A DNA stretch of 64,000 nucleotides from Actinomyces sp. 432 (GTDB lineage: Bacteria > Actinomycetota > Actinomycetes > Actinomycetales > Actinomycetaceae), in the NCBI RefSeq assembly GCF_009930875.1, contig NZ_CP025249.1:62001-126000 (forward strand), written 5' to 3'. The first letter of the stretch is position 1. Every line of letters begins with the position of its first letter. A program made the position numbers and the translations under genes. This document shows positions 51,643 to 59,834 of the stretch, piece by piece. Below the pieces are notes generated by a model. The model was not told the origin of the DNA. It saw nothing but the letters and a program-made list of their open reading frames with translations, and made no database searches.

Positions 51643-51707
51643 GGTGCGGCGCGGCGAGGAGCAGGGCCCGGGCAGCGGTCGCCTCAGTGCTCACTTCAGT
51701 GCTTGCC

Positions 51708-52127
51708 TCAGTGGCCGTTTCGGTGGTCGCTCGGCCCCAGAACGCCGACGATTATCGCCGAGGCGACCGACACGATCAGAGAGCCCACGATCGCGGTGCC
51801 GAACGTGGCCACGTGCAGTCCCAGCGTCAGTTCCGCACCGGTGCTCACGCCGGCCAGTACGTCCGTTATCCGGCTGGTCAGCATGAGCATCGCCCCATTG
51901 ACCACCAGTGCGAACAGCCCGAAGGTCATCACGTACAGGGGAAAGGCCAGCACGCGGGCCACGGGCTTTATCAGCGAGTTCACCAGCGCCAGTACCAGGC
52001 CCACCACCAGCAGGTTGACCACGGTCAGAGTCAGGCTCGGTGTGCCCGGCACGGCCATGCCTGGCAATAGCGCAACCGCCAGCCACAGGCCGCCCGCGTT
52101 TCCGAGCGTGCGAACAATCAAGTCCAT
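51708..52127 (-). CDS. Phage-holin-family (YvlD-like) membrane protein
   Basis: A 139-residue protein with four membrane helices and the family pattern VVNLLVVGLVLALVNSLIKP, VARVLAFPLYVMTFGLFALV and VNGAMLMLTSRI, as in YvlD/DUF374-type (phage holin family 4) proteins of Gram-positive bacteria. The start at ATG 52127 removes a long non-coding extension. Despite the name these are not usually linked to phage; some belong to stress regulons. It converges on the hydrolase gene. Confidence 0.85.
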   Translation of the reverse strand: MDLIVRTLGNAGGLWLAVALLPGMAVPGTPSLTLTVVNLLVVGLVLALVNSLIKPVARVLAFPLYVMTFGLFALVVNGAMLMLTSRITDVLAGVSTGAELTLGLHVATFGTAIVGSLIVSVASAIIVGVLGPSDHRNGH

Positions 52128-52208
52128 GCGTCCATACTCCCAGACCCGGGTCCCGGCGGGAACGGGATGCGGGTCACTCAGGCCTGCGCTGCGTGCCAGG
52201 ATGAGGGC

Positions 52209-53279
52209 ATGACCCCCGTGCATCTCCGCTCCGCCGTCCAGACTCTGCCCGCATATGTTCCCGGCGCCCGTTCCACCGGGAAGGACGTAGCCAAGCTCTC
52301 CAGCAACGAGCTGCCCTACCCGCCGCATGCCAGTGTGCTGACCGCCCTGACGGCAGCCGCGGGTGGCGCCAACCGCTACCCGCAGATGGCGGGGGACGCG
52401 CTGGTGGAGGCGATTGCCAGGCGGCACGCGGTGGCGCCCGAGCAGGTGGTGGTGGGCAACGGGTCGGTCGCCCTCATCCAGCACGTCCTGGACACCGTCT
52501 GCGACGAGGGTGACGACGTGGTCCTGCCGTGGCGCTCCTTCGAGGCCTACCCCATCTGCATCGCAGTCGCCGGCGCGCGGGCCGTCAAGGTTCCGCTCAC
52601 GGCCGACGGCCGACACGACGTACCCGGCATGATCGCCGCCATTACTCCCCGCACGCGCGCCCTGCTCGCCTGCACTCCCAATAACCCCACCGGTCCGGCA
52701 CTGACCGCGGATGAACTCGCCGCGCTGGTGGAGGGCGTGCCTGAGCGAGTGCTAGTGATCGTGGATGAGGCCTACCTCGACTTCGTCACCGACTCCGCGG
52801 TTGGGGATGCGCTCACGCTGCTGGAGGAGCACCCGAACCTGCTGGTCAGCCGTACCTTCTCCAAGGCGCACGCTCTGGCCGGCCTGCGTGTGGGGTACCT
52901 CGTGGGCGAGGCCGGCATCATCTCCGCTATCCGGTCGGTAGCGACGCCCTTCGGCGTGAACCTGCCGGCGCAGGCAGCCGCGGTCGCCGCCCTGGAGCCA
53001 GAGGTGTTGGGCGAGACCGCCCGCCGCGCCGCAGCCGTTGCGGCCGAACGGGATCGGGTGCTGGCCGCGCTGCGCGAGCAGGGGTGGGACGTGCCCGACT
53101 CGCAGGGGAACTTCTTCTGGCTGGCTGTCGGGGAGGAGACGAGCGCGCTCGCGGAGCACTTCGGGGCTGCCGGGATCCTGGTGCGCCCCTTCGTCGGCGA
53201 AGGTGTGCGCGTATCCATCGGCACCCCTGCTGAGAACGACCGCGTGCTGGCCGCCACTGCCGCCTGGCGTGCGCGCTGA
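52209..53279 (+). CDS. hisC: Histidinol-phosphate aminotransferase
   Basis: A 356-residue fold-type I aminotransferase starting at MTPVHLRSAVQTLPAYVPGA. LSSNELPYPP, the pyridoxal-phosphate Lys region SRTFSKAHALAGLRVGYLVG, and NNPTGPALT/VDEAYLDFV are all typical of HisC and of the aromatic aminotransferases PatA. It converts imidazole acetol phosphate to histidinol phosphate in histidine synthesis, or may have aromatic activity. No other his genes flank it. The start choice is supported by an AGGATGAGG stretch upstream. Confidence 0.88.
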   Translation: MTPVHLRSAVQTLPAYVPGARSTGKDVAKLSSNELPYPPHASVLTALTAAAGGANRYPQMAGDALVEAIARRHAVAPEQVVVGNGSVALIQHVLDTVCDEGDDVVLPWRSFEAYPICIAVAGARAVKVPLTADGRHDVPGMIAAITPRTRALLACTPNNPTGPALTADELAALVEGVPERVLVIVDEAYLDFVTDSAVGDALTLLEEHPNLLVSRTFSKAHALAGLRVGYLVGEAGIISAIRSVATPFGVNLPAQAAAVAALEPEVLGETARRAAAVAAERDRVLAALREQGWDVPDSQGNFFWLAVGEETSALAEHFGAAGILVRPFVGEGVRVSIGTPAENDRVLAATAAWRAR

Positions 53280-53340
53280 GGAGGGTGGGTTGTTCAGGTC
53301 CCGAACGTGCATGTAGGCGACTCGCCGGACCGATGGGGCA

Positions 53341-53488
53341 GCTCCGGCCGTCCGTGGGGATGGCGGTGTTATGGGTCCTAACGGCCCGTATAGTGCAGGC
53401 CGCTCCGGCCATTTGTGGGGATGGCTGGAGTCGGGCAGCACCACCACGTCCTGCTCCAGGTTGCCCCTGCCGTCTGCGGGGATGGCGC
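53341..53488. CRISPR. Degenerate CRISPR-like array (three repeats)
   Basis: Three similar units, ending TCCGTGGGGATGG, TTTGTGGGGATGG and TCTGCGGGGATGG, occur at exactly 61-bp spacing (GGGATGG at 53357, 53418 and 53479). Each is preceded by CTCCGGCC or CCCCTGCC. A 61-bp period with a repeat ending in GGGGATGG is what type I-E arrays show (28-29 bp repeat plus 32-33 bp spacer). The repeats have drifted, no cas genes are present in the window, and the last copy abuts the end of the next gene. Confidence 0.5.
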
Positions 53489-53491
53489 CCT

Positions 53492-54628
53492 TCAGTGAAT
53501 GGCGATAGTCAGCAGGAACAACAGGCAGAAAACGATCTCGGTGATGCCCATGACCCGGGGACGCAGCGGGGCTCGGCGGGCACGCACCAGATGCCACTGC
53601 CATAGCGGCACGACCAGGGAGCGCACAGCGAACACCAGCCACAGTGCGGCATGCGCCCACGGCAGCCAGCCGCCACTGGCGAGCCACACCGTGCCGGCGG
53701 CGACGAGTGCGTGCCACGCGACCGTGCCCGCCAGTAGCGGCCGGTTGAAGCGCTCGCGGATCATCGACTTGATGTAAGGCACCGTCCCGCAGAAGTAGGC
53801 CGCTGTCAGTGCGGTCACCAGCCACATCCATGCCCATCCCGTCAGCTCGCCGTTGGGGGAGGCTCCGGGCAGGCTGGTGGCGTCGGGTCCCGTGCCTAGG
53901 AATCCTCCGCGTCCGCCGACTCCGAGCGAGTAGGTGACTGCCGCGATGAGGGAGGCGGCGATCGTGGTAGCCAGTCCCGAGAGGAGTGAACGCTCTCGGC
54001 CGCGCCAGGACTCCCGTAGGGCGACTGCGCACAACGGCGCCAACGGCACCGCCCACTGCAACAGGTATGGGGCCACGGATAACGTCACAATGCCAAGCAG
54101 AGCGGTCCAGCTGGTGTAAACCGCCAGCGGAGGCAGCGCCAGTGCGCGCCGACGCGGGGAGCGGGCGCGGGCCCACTGTGACCAGGCCCAGTAGGTCAGG
54201 TAGGCGCCCAGCCAGGCGGGGATGAACAACAGGTTCACCCAGCTGAACCCGCCCACGACCCAGCCCATGATCGGAGGCAGCAGCAGCATGTAGTGCGCGC
54301 CGTGCTGGTTCGGCATCCAGGTACGGCGGCCGGTTTGTGCGCTCGTGCGTGCCGAGGCTGGAGAGCCCGTCCTGGGCGCGCCGGGCCGTGGGGATGCGGC
54401 GCCGCTGCGCCCGGCCCGGGTGGACGCTGGGCGCACCGGCTCTCCCGTCGCCAGCAGGAGGTCGTCCTCGGGGCCGGGGCGCGACTGCTGATGCGGAATA
54501 GGGCCGCGCGGCCCGCGCCCGCCCGCCGGTGCCGAGCCGACTGCGGCGGAGTCCGTGTCCGCGCCTGGCAGCCCGGAGACGTACTCGATGTGGCGGTCGG
54601 AGGGGCCTGAGGGGCGCTGCTGAGTCAC
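53492..54628 (-). CDS. YwiC-like membrane protein
   Basis: A 378-residue protein with a GTG start. The first 110 residues are a Pro/Ser/Arg-rich cytosolic tail. Then comes the family hallmark MPNQHGAHYMLLLPPIMGWV and about eight helices, with LTYWAWSQWARARSPRRRAL and PYIKSMIRERFNRPLLAG in loops. YwiC proteins are of unknown function, found near respiratory or stress genes. No operon partner is visible. Confidence 0.8.
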   Translation of the reverse strand: MTQQRPSGPSDRHIEYVSGLPGADTDSAAVGSAPAGGRGPRGPIPHQQSRPGPEDDLLLATGEPVRPASTRAGRSGAASPRPGAPRTGSPASARTSAQTGRRTWMPNQHGAHYMLLLPPIMGWVVGGFSWVNLLFIPAWLGAYLTYWAWSQWARARSPRRRALALPPLAVYTSWTALLGIVTLSVAPYLLQWAVPLAPLCAVALRESWRGRERSLLSGLATTIAASLIAAVTYSLGVGGRGGFLGTGPDATSLPGASPNGELTGWAWMWLVTALTAAYFCGTVPYIKSMIRERFNRPLLAGTVAWHALVAAGTVWLASGGWLPWAHAALWLVFAVRSLVVPLWQWHLVRARRAPLRPRVMGITEIVFCLLFLLTIAIH

Positions 54629-54654
54629 GCAGGCAAGCCTAATTGGCCCGGATC

Positions 54655-54787
54655 TGTCATGGAATGCACCACTTTCGGGTGTGGTGCGTCCTGGGGGTCA
54701 CGGCGATCGGCGTGATTCTGCGCCTGGGTTCCAGGCTTGTGGGCCGGGGACAGCGTACGCAACGTGAATGTGGTGCATCCAGTGACA
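54655..54787. repeat. 133-bp inverted-repeat element, copy 2
   Basis: Ends 54655-54677 and 54765-54787 carry the same 23-bp inverted core as at 45264-45385 (ATGCACCACTTTC and GTGGTGCATCCAGTGACA; right ends agree at 21 of 23 positions). Its centre is unrelated to the other copy. The placement is again between genes. This pattern of conserved ends and variable middle resembles small non-autonomous elements. Confidence 0.75.
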
Positions 54788-54928
54788 CCGGGGCCGGTAT
54801 CTGCGGATGGGGCGGGTTGGCAGGAGCGTCTGACGGGCGGGCGGCTGCTCCGAAGACGGGCCAGGCGGTGCAGGTTTTCCACAGACCACGTCTGTCTGTT
54901 GAGTGTTGACGATTATGTTTGACAGTAT

Positions 54929-55795
54929 TTGATTGTGGATTGTGTTGATAGGGAATCTCGTCTCGTGGCTGACCTCAGTCGCTGCGGTGCCGCGCGGCGC
55001 GCAAGTGTGTGCCGTGACCGCTCCGACTGGCGCGCCCTCGCGAGGCTGGTTGAGGGAGGCAAGGTCGTTTCCTATCCCCAGGGGGTAGTCGCGTTGCCGT
55101 CGACCGATCGGGCGACGGTCGTGGCCAGGCGCGTCGGTGGCTTGCTGACTTGCGGGCACGCGCTTGCGCACTACGGAATTCCCCTGCGCCGAGAGCCAAC
55201 TGTTGTTCACGTCGCTGTTCGGCGTGGGCGCAGCCATACCCCGTCGGGAGTGGGGCGGGTTGTTGTTCACCGGATTGAGGGGCTGGCGCCGCAGGACCCG
55301 CTGAAGCCGCCGGTCGCCGATCCGGAGTCCGTCCTGCTGACGGTGATGCGCTGCGCTGACGAGCTCGATGCGCTGATCGCACTGGATGCCGCTCTGCGAA
55401 TCGGGCTGGTTGACAAGACCATGCTTTTGACCAGGTTGATGGGCCCGCGTAATGGTCGCCTGAGATCCCTGCTGGGGCGGGCTGATCCTCGGGCTCGTTC
55501 CCTCTTGGAGACGATTGCTCGGTACGACCTGCAGGAGGCCGGGCAGGAACCAGAAGTAGCCGCCGATCTCGGCTTCGAGGTGGATCTACTCATGGGGCGC
55601 CTGGTCATTGAAACAGACGGGTACGCCTACCACGGCGACCGGGACTCCTGGGAGAACGATCGTCGACGCGACCAGTCGTTGCTGCGGCGGGGTTATGTGC
55701 CGCTCAGGCTGACCAGTGCTCAGGTGCTCTCGCGGCAGACCGTACAACTCGTCGAGCCGGTGGCCCGTCGTTTGGGCTGTTGGCGCGAGAACTGA
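54929..55795 (+). CDS. DUF559 (PD-(D/E)XK-like) protein with AbiEi-like front
   Basis: A protein of up to 288 residues. The N-terminal half has ALARLVEGGKVVSYPQGVVA and HALAHYGIPLR, resembling the winged-helix and linker of AbiEi antitoxin-type proteins. The C-terminal 100 residues are DUF559, with E-x-D-G-Y in VIETDGYAYHGDRDSWENDR and the RRDQSLLRRGYVPLRLTSAQ end, related to Vsr-like endonucleases. Start codons are weak: TTG 54929, or GTG 54965 with AGGG upstream. A -35-like TTGACA lies at 54919-54924. These proteins are common and scattered in actinobacteria; their role is unknown. Confidence 0.75.
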   Translation: MIVDCVDRESRLVADLSRCGAARRASVCRDRSDWRALARLVEGGKVVSYPQGVVALPSTDRATVVARRVGGLLTCGHALAHYGIPLRREPTVVHVAVRRGRSHTPSGVGRVVVHRIEGLAPQDPLKPPVADPESVLLTVMRCADELDALIALDAALRIGLVDKTMLLTRLMGPRNGRLRSLLGRADPRARSLLETIARYDLQEAGQEPEVAADLGFEVDLLMGRLVIETDGYAYHGDRDSWENDRRRDQSLLRRGYVPLRLTSAQVLSRQTVQLVEPVARRLGCWREN

Positions 55796-55799
55796 ACAC

Positions 55800-55835
55800 G
55801 GGGTCCGGCGATGGGACGTCCCATCGCCGGACCCC
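55800..55835. terminator. 36-bp palindrome, bidirectional terminator
   Basis: Perfect palindrome of two 18-nt halves centred on ACGT (outer end GGGGTCCGGCGATGG). It lies between the ends of the DUF559 gene (plus) and pgm (minus), 4 and 40 nt away respectively, so it can serve both. No T-run is evident. Confidence 0.75.
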
Positions 55836-55875
55836 GGCTGTGTTGTGGCGTGGTGCTGTGCCTACCGCGCGGCGG

Positions 55876-57555
55876 TCAGCCGCCGAGGGCGGCGGAGACC
55901 ACCTGCTTGGCCTCCTCCTGGACCTGCGCCAGGTGGTCGGCGCCCTTGAAGGACTCGGCGTAGATCTTGTACACGTCCTCGGTGCCCGAGGGGCGCGCGG
56001 CGAACCAGGCGTTGGCGGTAGTGACCTTGAGCCCGCCGATGGGGGCGTCGTTGCCGGGGGCGCGCACCAGGCGGTCGGTGATCGGCTCCCCGGCCAGCTC
56101 GGTGGCGGTGACGTCCTGCGGCGACAGCGCGGCCAGCTTGGCCTTCTCCTCCTTGGTGGCGGCGGCGTCGATGCGGGCGTAGGCGGAGGCGCCGAAGCGC
56201 TCCACCTGCTCCTCGTGCAGCTGGGAGGGGGTCTTGCCGGTGACGGCGATGATCTCACTGGCCAGCAGGGCCAGGATGATGCCGTCCTTGTCCGTGCTCC
56301 ACACGGTGCCGTCCTTGCGCAGGAAGGAGGCGCCGGCGCTCTCCTCGCCGCCGAAGCCGACGGAGCCGTCCAGCAGGCCGGGCACGAAGTGCTTGAAGCC
56401 GACCGGCACCTCCACCAGCTTGCGGCCCATGGCGGCCACGACTCGGTCGATGAGGCTGGAGGACACCAGTGTCTTGCCGACGGCGGCGTCCACGGGCCAA
56501 CCGGGCCGGTGCGTGAACAGGTACTCGATGGCAACGGCCAGGTAGTGGTTGGGGTTCATCAGCCCGTCGGGGGTGACGATGCCGTGGCGGTCGGAGTCGG
56601 CGTCGTTACCGGTGGCGACGTCGTAGGGGGTGTTGCCGTCGGCGTCGGGGGTCATGGCGTTGCGCAGTGAAGCCATGGCGTTGGGGGAGGAGCAGTCCAT
56701 GCGGATCTTGCCGTCCCAGTCCAGGGTCATGAAGGACCAGGCAGGGTCGACCTTCGGGTTGACCACGGTCAGGTCCAGCCCGTAGCGCTCGCCGATGGCG
56801 CCCCAGTAGTCCACCGAGGCGCCGCCCAGGGGGTCGGCCCCGATGCGCACGCCGGCGTCGCGGATGGCATCCATATCGATGACGTTCTCGAGGTCGGCCA
56901 CGTAGGTCTCGAGGTAGTCGTGCTTGACGACGTAGTTGCCGTCCAGGGCCTCGGCGATCGGCACGCGCGGCACATCGCGCCAGCCGTCGGCCAGGAGCTC
57001 ATTGGCGCGCGCGGCGATCCAGCTGGTGGCGTCGGAGTCGGCGGGGCCGCCGTGGGGCGGGTTGTACTTGAAGCCGCCGTCGCGGGGCGGGTTGTGCGAG
57101 GGGGTGACGACGATGCCGTCGGCCAGGCCGGGGCCGGTGGTGCGCACGCCGGACTCGGTGCCGGCGCCGTTTGCCAGCAGGATCGAGTGCGAGACGGCGG
57201 GGGTGGGCGTGTAGGAGCCGCGGGCGTCGATCGCGGTGGTGACGCCGGCGCCCGAGAGCACCTCGATGGCGGTGCGCCAGGCCGGCTCGGACAGGGCGTG
57301 GGTGTCGCGGCCGATGTAGAGCACGCCGTCGGTTCCCTGGGAACGCCGGTACTCGACGATTGCCGCCGTGGTGGCGACGATGTGAGCCTCGTTGAAAGCG
57401 GTGTCCAGGGAGGAGCCGCGGTGGCCGGAGGTGCCGAAGACGACCTTCTGGGCCGGGATCGCGGGGTCGGGGACAAGTTCGTAGTAGGCGTTGACGACCT
57501 CATCGACGTCAATGAGGTCCTCTGGTTGGGCGGGAAGTCCTGCGCGTTCGTGCAT
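55876..57555 (-). CDS. pgm: Phosphoglucomutase
   Basis: A 559-residue alpha-D-phosphohexomutase. The phosphoserine loop is [12 protein letters not shown] with Ser153, the metal loop DADSDRHG ([15 protein letters not shown]), and the sugar-binding loop GEESAGASF ([17 protein letters not shown]). The C-terminal phosphate-binding site is seen in [19 protein letters not shown]. It interconverts glucose-1-phosphate and glucose-6-phosphate, linking glycolysis to glycogen and cell-wall sugars. It is monocistronic with a 200-nt gap to the divergent RidA gene. Confidence 0.95.
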   Translation of the reverse strand: MHERAGLPAQPEDLIDVDEVVNAYYELVPDPAIPAQKVVFGTSGHRGSSLDTAFNEAHIVATTAAIVEYRRSQGTDGVLYIGRDTHALSEPAWRTAIEVLSGAGVTTAIDARGSYTPTPAVSHSILLANGAGTESGVRTTGPGLADGIVVTPSHNPPRDGGFKYNPPHGGPADSDATSWIAARANELLADGWRDVPRVPIAEALDGNYVVKHDYLETYVADLENVIDMDAIRDAGVRIGADPLGGASVDYWGAIGERYGLDLTVVNPKVDPAWSFMTLDWDGKIRMDCSSPNAMASLRNAMTPDADGNTPYDVATGNDADSDRHGIVTPDGLMNPNHYLAVAIEYLFTHRPGWPVDAAVGKTLVSSSLIDRVVAAMGRKLVEVPVGFKHFVPGLLDGSVGFGGEESAGASFLRKDGTVWSTDKDGIILALLASEIIAVTGKTPSQLHEEQVERFGASAYARIDAAATKEEKAKLAALSPQDVTATELAGEPITDRLVRAPGNDAPIGGLKVTTANAWFAARPSGTEDVYKIYAESFKGADHLAQVQEEAKQVVSAALGG

Positions 57556-57768
57556 GGGTGCAGTGTGTCACGGACCACGGGGCATGTCCCGGGAATCCCG
57601 GAAGTCGGACGTATTGGTCTTGCTGGAGCGGGCAGGGCGGCGGTCCGTGGGGCGGCGCGGGCCCGCCCGGGGCGACCGGCCGCGGCGCGTCATTGGTGCC
57701 GGTCTCGGCGTGTTACTGGTGCCGGTCTCGCGGGATGGCGGGCTGTGGCGCGCGGCTAGGATGCCGAC

Positions 57769-58176
57769 ATGTCGACCGCTGTACAGACCGCCATTGCCAC
57801 TACCAGCGCCCCGGCCGCCGTCGGACCCTACTCCCAGGCCGTGTCCACCGGCGCGGGCAGCGGCGCCACCGTCTACATCTCCGGGCAGGTGCCGCTCGAC
57901 CCGGCCACCGGCAAGCTGGTCGACGGCGGCATCGTGGCCCAGGCCGAGCGGGTGCTGACCAACATCGGCGCAATCCTTCAGGCCGCCGGCCTGGGGTACG
58001 AGCACGTCGTCAAGACCACGGTGCTGCTGGCGGACATCGCCGACTTCGCCGCCGTCAACGAGGTCTATGCGCGCTTCTTCACCGGCGCGGTGCTGCCCGC
58101 CCGGGCGGCCTTCCAGGTGGCGGCGCTGCCGCTGGGCGCGGGCGTGGAGATCGAGGCCGTCGCGGTGCGCCCCTGA
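57769..58176 (+). CDS. RidA-family enamine/imine deaminase
   Basis: A 135-residue protein of the YjgF/YER057c/UK114 fold: [15 protein letters not shown] at the start, [40 protein letters not shown], and the catalytic Arg-containing [20 protein letters not shown] at the end. RidA hydrolyses reactive enamines such as 2-aminoacrylate. Normal length. Confidence 0.93.
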   Translation: MSTAVQTAIATTSAPAAVGPYSQAVSTGAGSGATVYISGQVPLDPATGKLVDGGIVAQAERVLTNIGAILQAAGLGYEHVVKTTVLLADIADFAAVNEVYARFFTGAVLPARAAFQVAALPLGAGVEIEAVAVRP

Positions 58177-58202
58177 GGGGCGCCGCCGACGCAGCCGCGG
58201 CG

Positions 58203-58251
58203 CCCGCTACTGACAAGCTACTGACAACTACTGTTAATTTCTTTACAGTAG
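58203..58251. promoter_or_regulatory. 49-bp repeat at the regulator start, copy 1
   Basis: GCTACTGACAA occurs twice in a row, followed by an imperfect palindrome CTACTGTTAA-TTTCT-TTACAGTAG. 47 of 49 bases match 59746-59794. The palindrome ends 4 nt before the first possible start codon (GTG 58256), so a protein bound here would block expression. It is an autoregulatory operator candidate. Confidence 0.75.
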
Positions 58252-58255
58252 GTCT

Positions 58256-59704
58256 GTGAAGATGGCTGCGAGAGAGCCGACAGGCAAGATCGACATCGAT
58301 GCGCTGGCGGTGGCAGAACCGCGGCAGCGCGGGGTGCTGCTCGCTGGTGCGCCGGAGACCCAATGGTTTGAACGCAAGTCGGTGCGCGTCGACGCCAAGC
58401 GGCTCGCTGCCGCGCTGATCGGCATGGCCAATGCCGAAGGCGGCATGGTGGCTGTGGGGGTCAGCGAGGGGCGGATTGAAGGTATTGACGGCGAGACCCG
58501 CAAGGTCAACCGACTGCGCCGGGTCCCGGTTGATCTCATCGATCCGCCACTCGTGCTCAGGGTGGAGGAGATGCCGGTCGAACGCTCCGACCACACGCAG
58601 GACCATGTCCTGGTGTTTCTGGTGGAGCCGAGTCGTCACGCCCATCAACGCACCGACGAGGAGGCCTTCATTCGGGCGGGTGACTCGACCATCACGCTGA
58701 GTCGGACAGCCTGGCAGGAACTCGTCTACGACCGTGAGGCCGATGCCTATGAGGCGCAGCCGGCTCCAGTCGGCCTCGAAGGTGTGGACTCGGCTCGTGT
58801 AGACGCACTTCGGAAGGTCATTGGCGCGGAAGGGGATGACCTGCACGTACTGCGCGCACGCTCTCTAGTAACTCCCGATGATCGATTGACGGTTGCCGGA
58901 CTGCTCCTGGTGGGGGTGCACCCGCAGCGTTTCCTCCCGCAGGCACTCGTGCGCGTGCTGCGATACCAGGCCGATGAGACCGGTGTGGGATCACGCCAGA
59001 CGATGGTTGCCGATGGTGATCGCCGCCTGGAGGGCACGATCCCGGAGATGATTGAAGCCGCCTTCTCCTTGGTCGAGGAGTGGGCTCCACGCCGTCGTGC
59101 ACTCGGCGTAGATGGCAAATTCGGTCCGGTGGATGTCATTCCTCGCGAGGCGTGGATGGAGGCGATCGTCAACGCAGTCATCCACCGCTCGTACTCGATG
59201 GCTGGTGACCACATCCGGGTCTCGATCTTCCCACATCGTATTGAGGTCTCCTCGCCGGGCCGTTTCCCCGGACTGGTCGACCCGTCCCGACCGCTTGAGA
59301 TCGCCAGATATGCGCGTAACCCGCGTATCGCGCGCGTCTGCTCGGACCTGGGATTCGCTCAGGAACTGGGTGAGGGGATTCGTCGCATGGTGGGGCAGAT
59401 GCGCCAGGCAGGTCTCGGCGATCCGGTGTACCGGCAGACGTCGACGAGCGTAATAGTGAGTCTGGATGCCGCCTCGCGAATATCGACGACGGTTGCCGAC
59501 CGGCTTGGCCGGCCCGCGCTCGATGCCATGGCGTTGCTGCGCAGCACCGGGCCGCTCGGTACTGCGGACATTGCTGACGCGATGGGTGTCACCCGCCAAA
59601 CGGCGTTGAAGCGCCTCAAGGCTCTGGAGGCCGAGGGATTGGTGATGCGCACCGGTAGGTCGCCGCGAGACCCGCGATCTACGTGGGTCATCCCCGGGGC
59701 CTGA
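58256..59704 (+). CDS. AlbA_2/ATP-binding transcription regulator
   Basis: A 482-residue protein. The N-terminal AlbA_2 (Schlafen-like) domain has ETQWFERKSVRVDAKRLAAA and NAEGGMVAVGVSEGRIEGI. A HATPase-like region (HATPase_c_4) follows, with REAWMEAIVNAVIHRSYSMA, HRIEVSSPGRFPGLVDPSRP and RIARVCSDLGFAQELGEGIR. The C-terminal winged helix TADIADAMGVTRQTALKRLK has a helix-turn-helix pattern. Start is GTG 58256 or ATG 58262; with either, an operator-like palindrome sits immediately before it, so leaderless or tightly controlled expression is likely. Related proteins act in stress or defence contexts, but the exact role is unknown. Confidence 0.82.
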   Translation: MKMAAREPTGKIDIDALAVAEPRQRGVLLAGAPETQWFERKSVRVDAKRLAAALIGMANAEGGMVAVGVSEGRIEGIDGETRKVNRLRRVPVDLIDPPLVLRVEEMPVERSDHTQDHVLVFLVEPSRHAHQRTDEEAFIRAGDSTITLSRTAWQELVYDREADAYEAQPAPVGLEGVDSARVDALRKVIGAEGDDLHVLRARSLVTPDDRLTVAGLLLVGVHPQRFLPQALVRVLRYQADETGVGSRQTMVADGDRRLEGTIPEMIEAAFSLVEEWAPRRRALGVDGKFGPVDVIPREAWMEAIVNAVIHRSYSMAGDHIRVSIFPHRIEVSSPGRFPGLVDPSRPLEIARYARNPRIARVCSDLGFAQELGEGIRRMVGQMRQAGLGDPVYRQTSTSVIVSLDAASRISTTVADRLGRPALDAMALLRSTGPLGTADIADAMGVTRQTALKRLKALEAEGLVMRTGRSPRDPRSTWVIPGA

Positions 59705-59745
59705 CCAGCAGGTACGTACGGCCGAAGATGTGGATTCCGCAGGTA

Positions 59746-59804
59746 CCCGCTACTGACAAGCTACTGACAACTACTGTTAATTTTTTAACAGTAGTTGTCA
59801 GTAG
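59746..59804. repeat. 49-bp repeat copy 2 with a perfect 20-bp inverted repeat
   Basis: Same sequence as 58203-58251 (47 of 49 bases), but here the palindrome is complete: CTACTGACAACTACTGTTAA (59761-59780), TTTT, and its exact complement (59785-59804). It lies between two convergent genes. It may be a terminator, a second regulator site, or the end of a mobile cassette that carried the regulator gene. Confidence 0.85.
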
Positions 59805-59834
59805 TTGGCGGTCCTGGTCGGTGGACGCCGGCCC

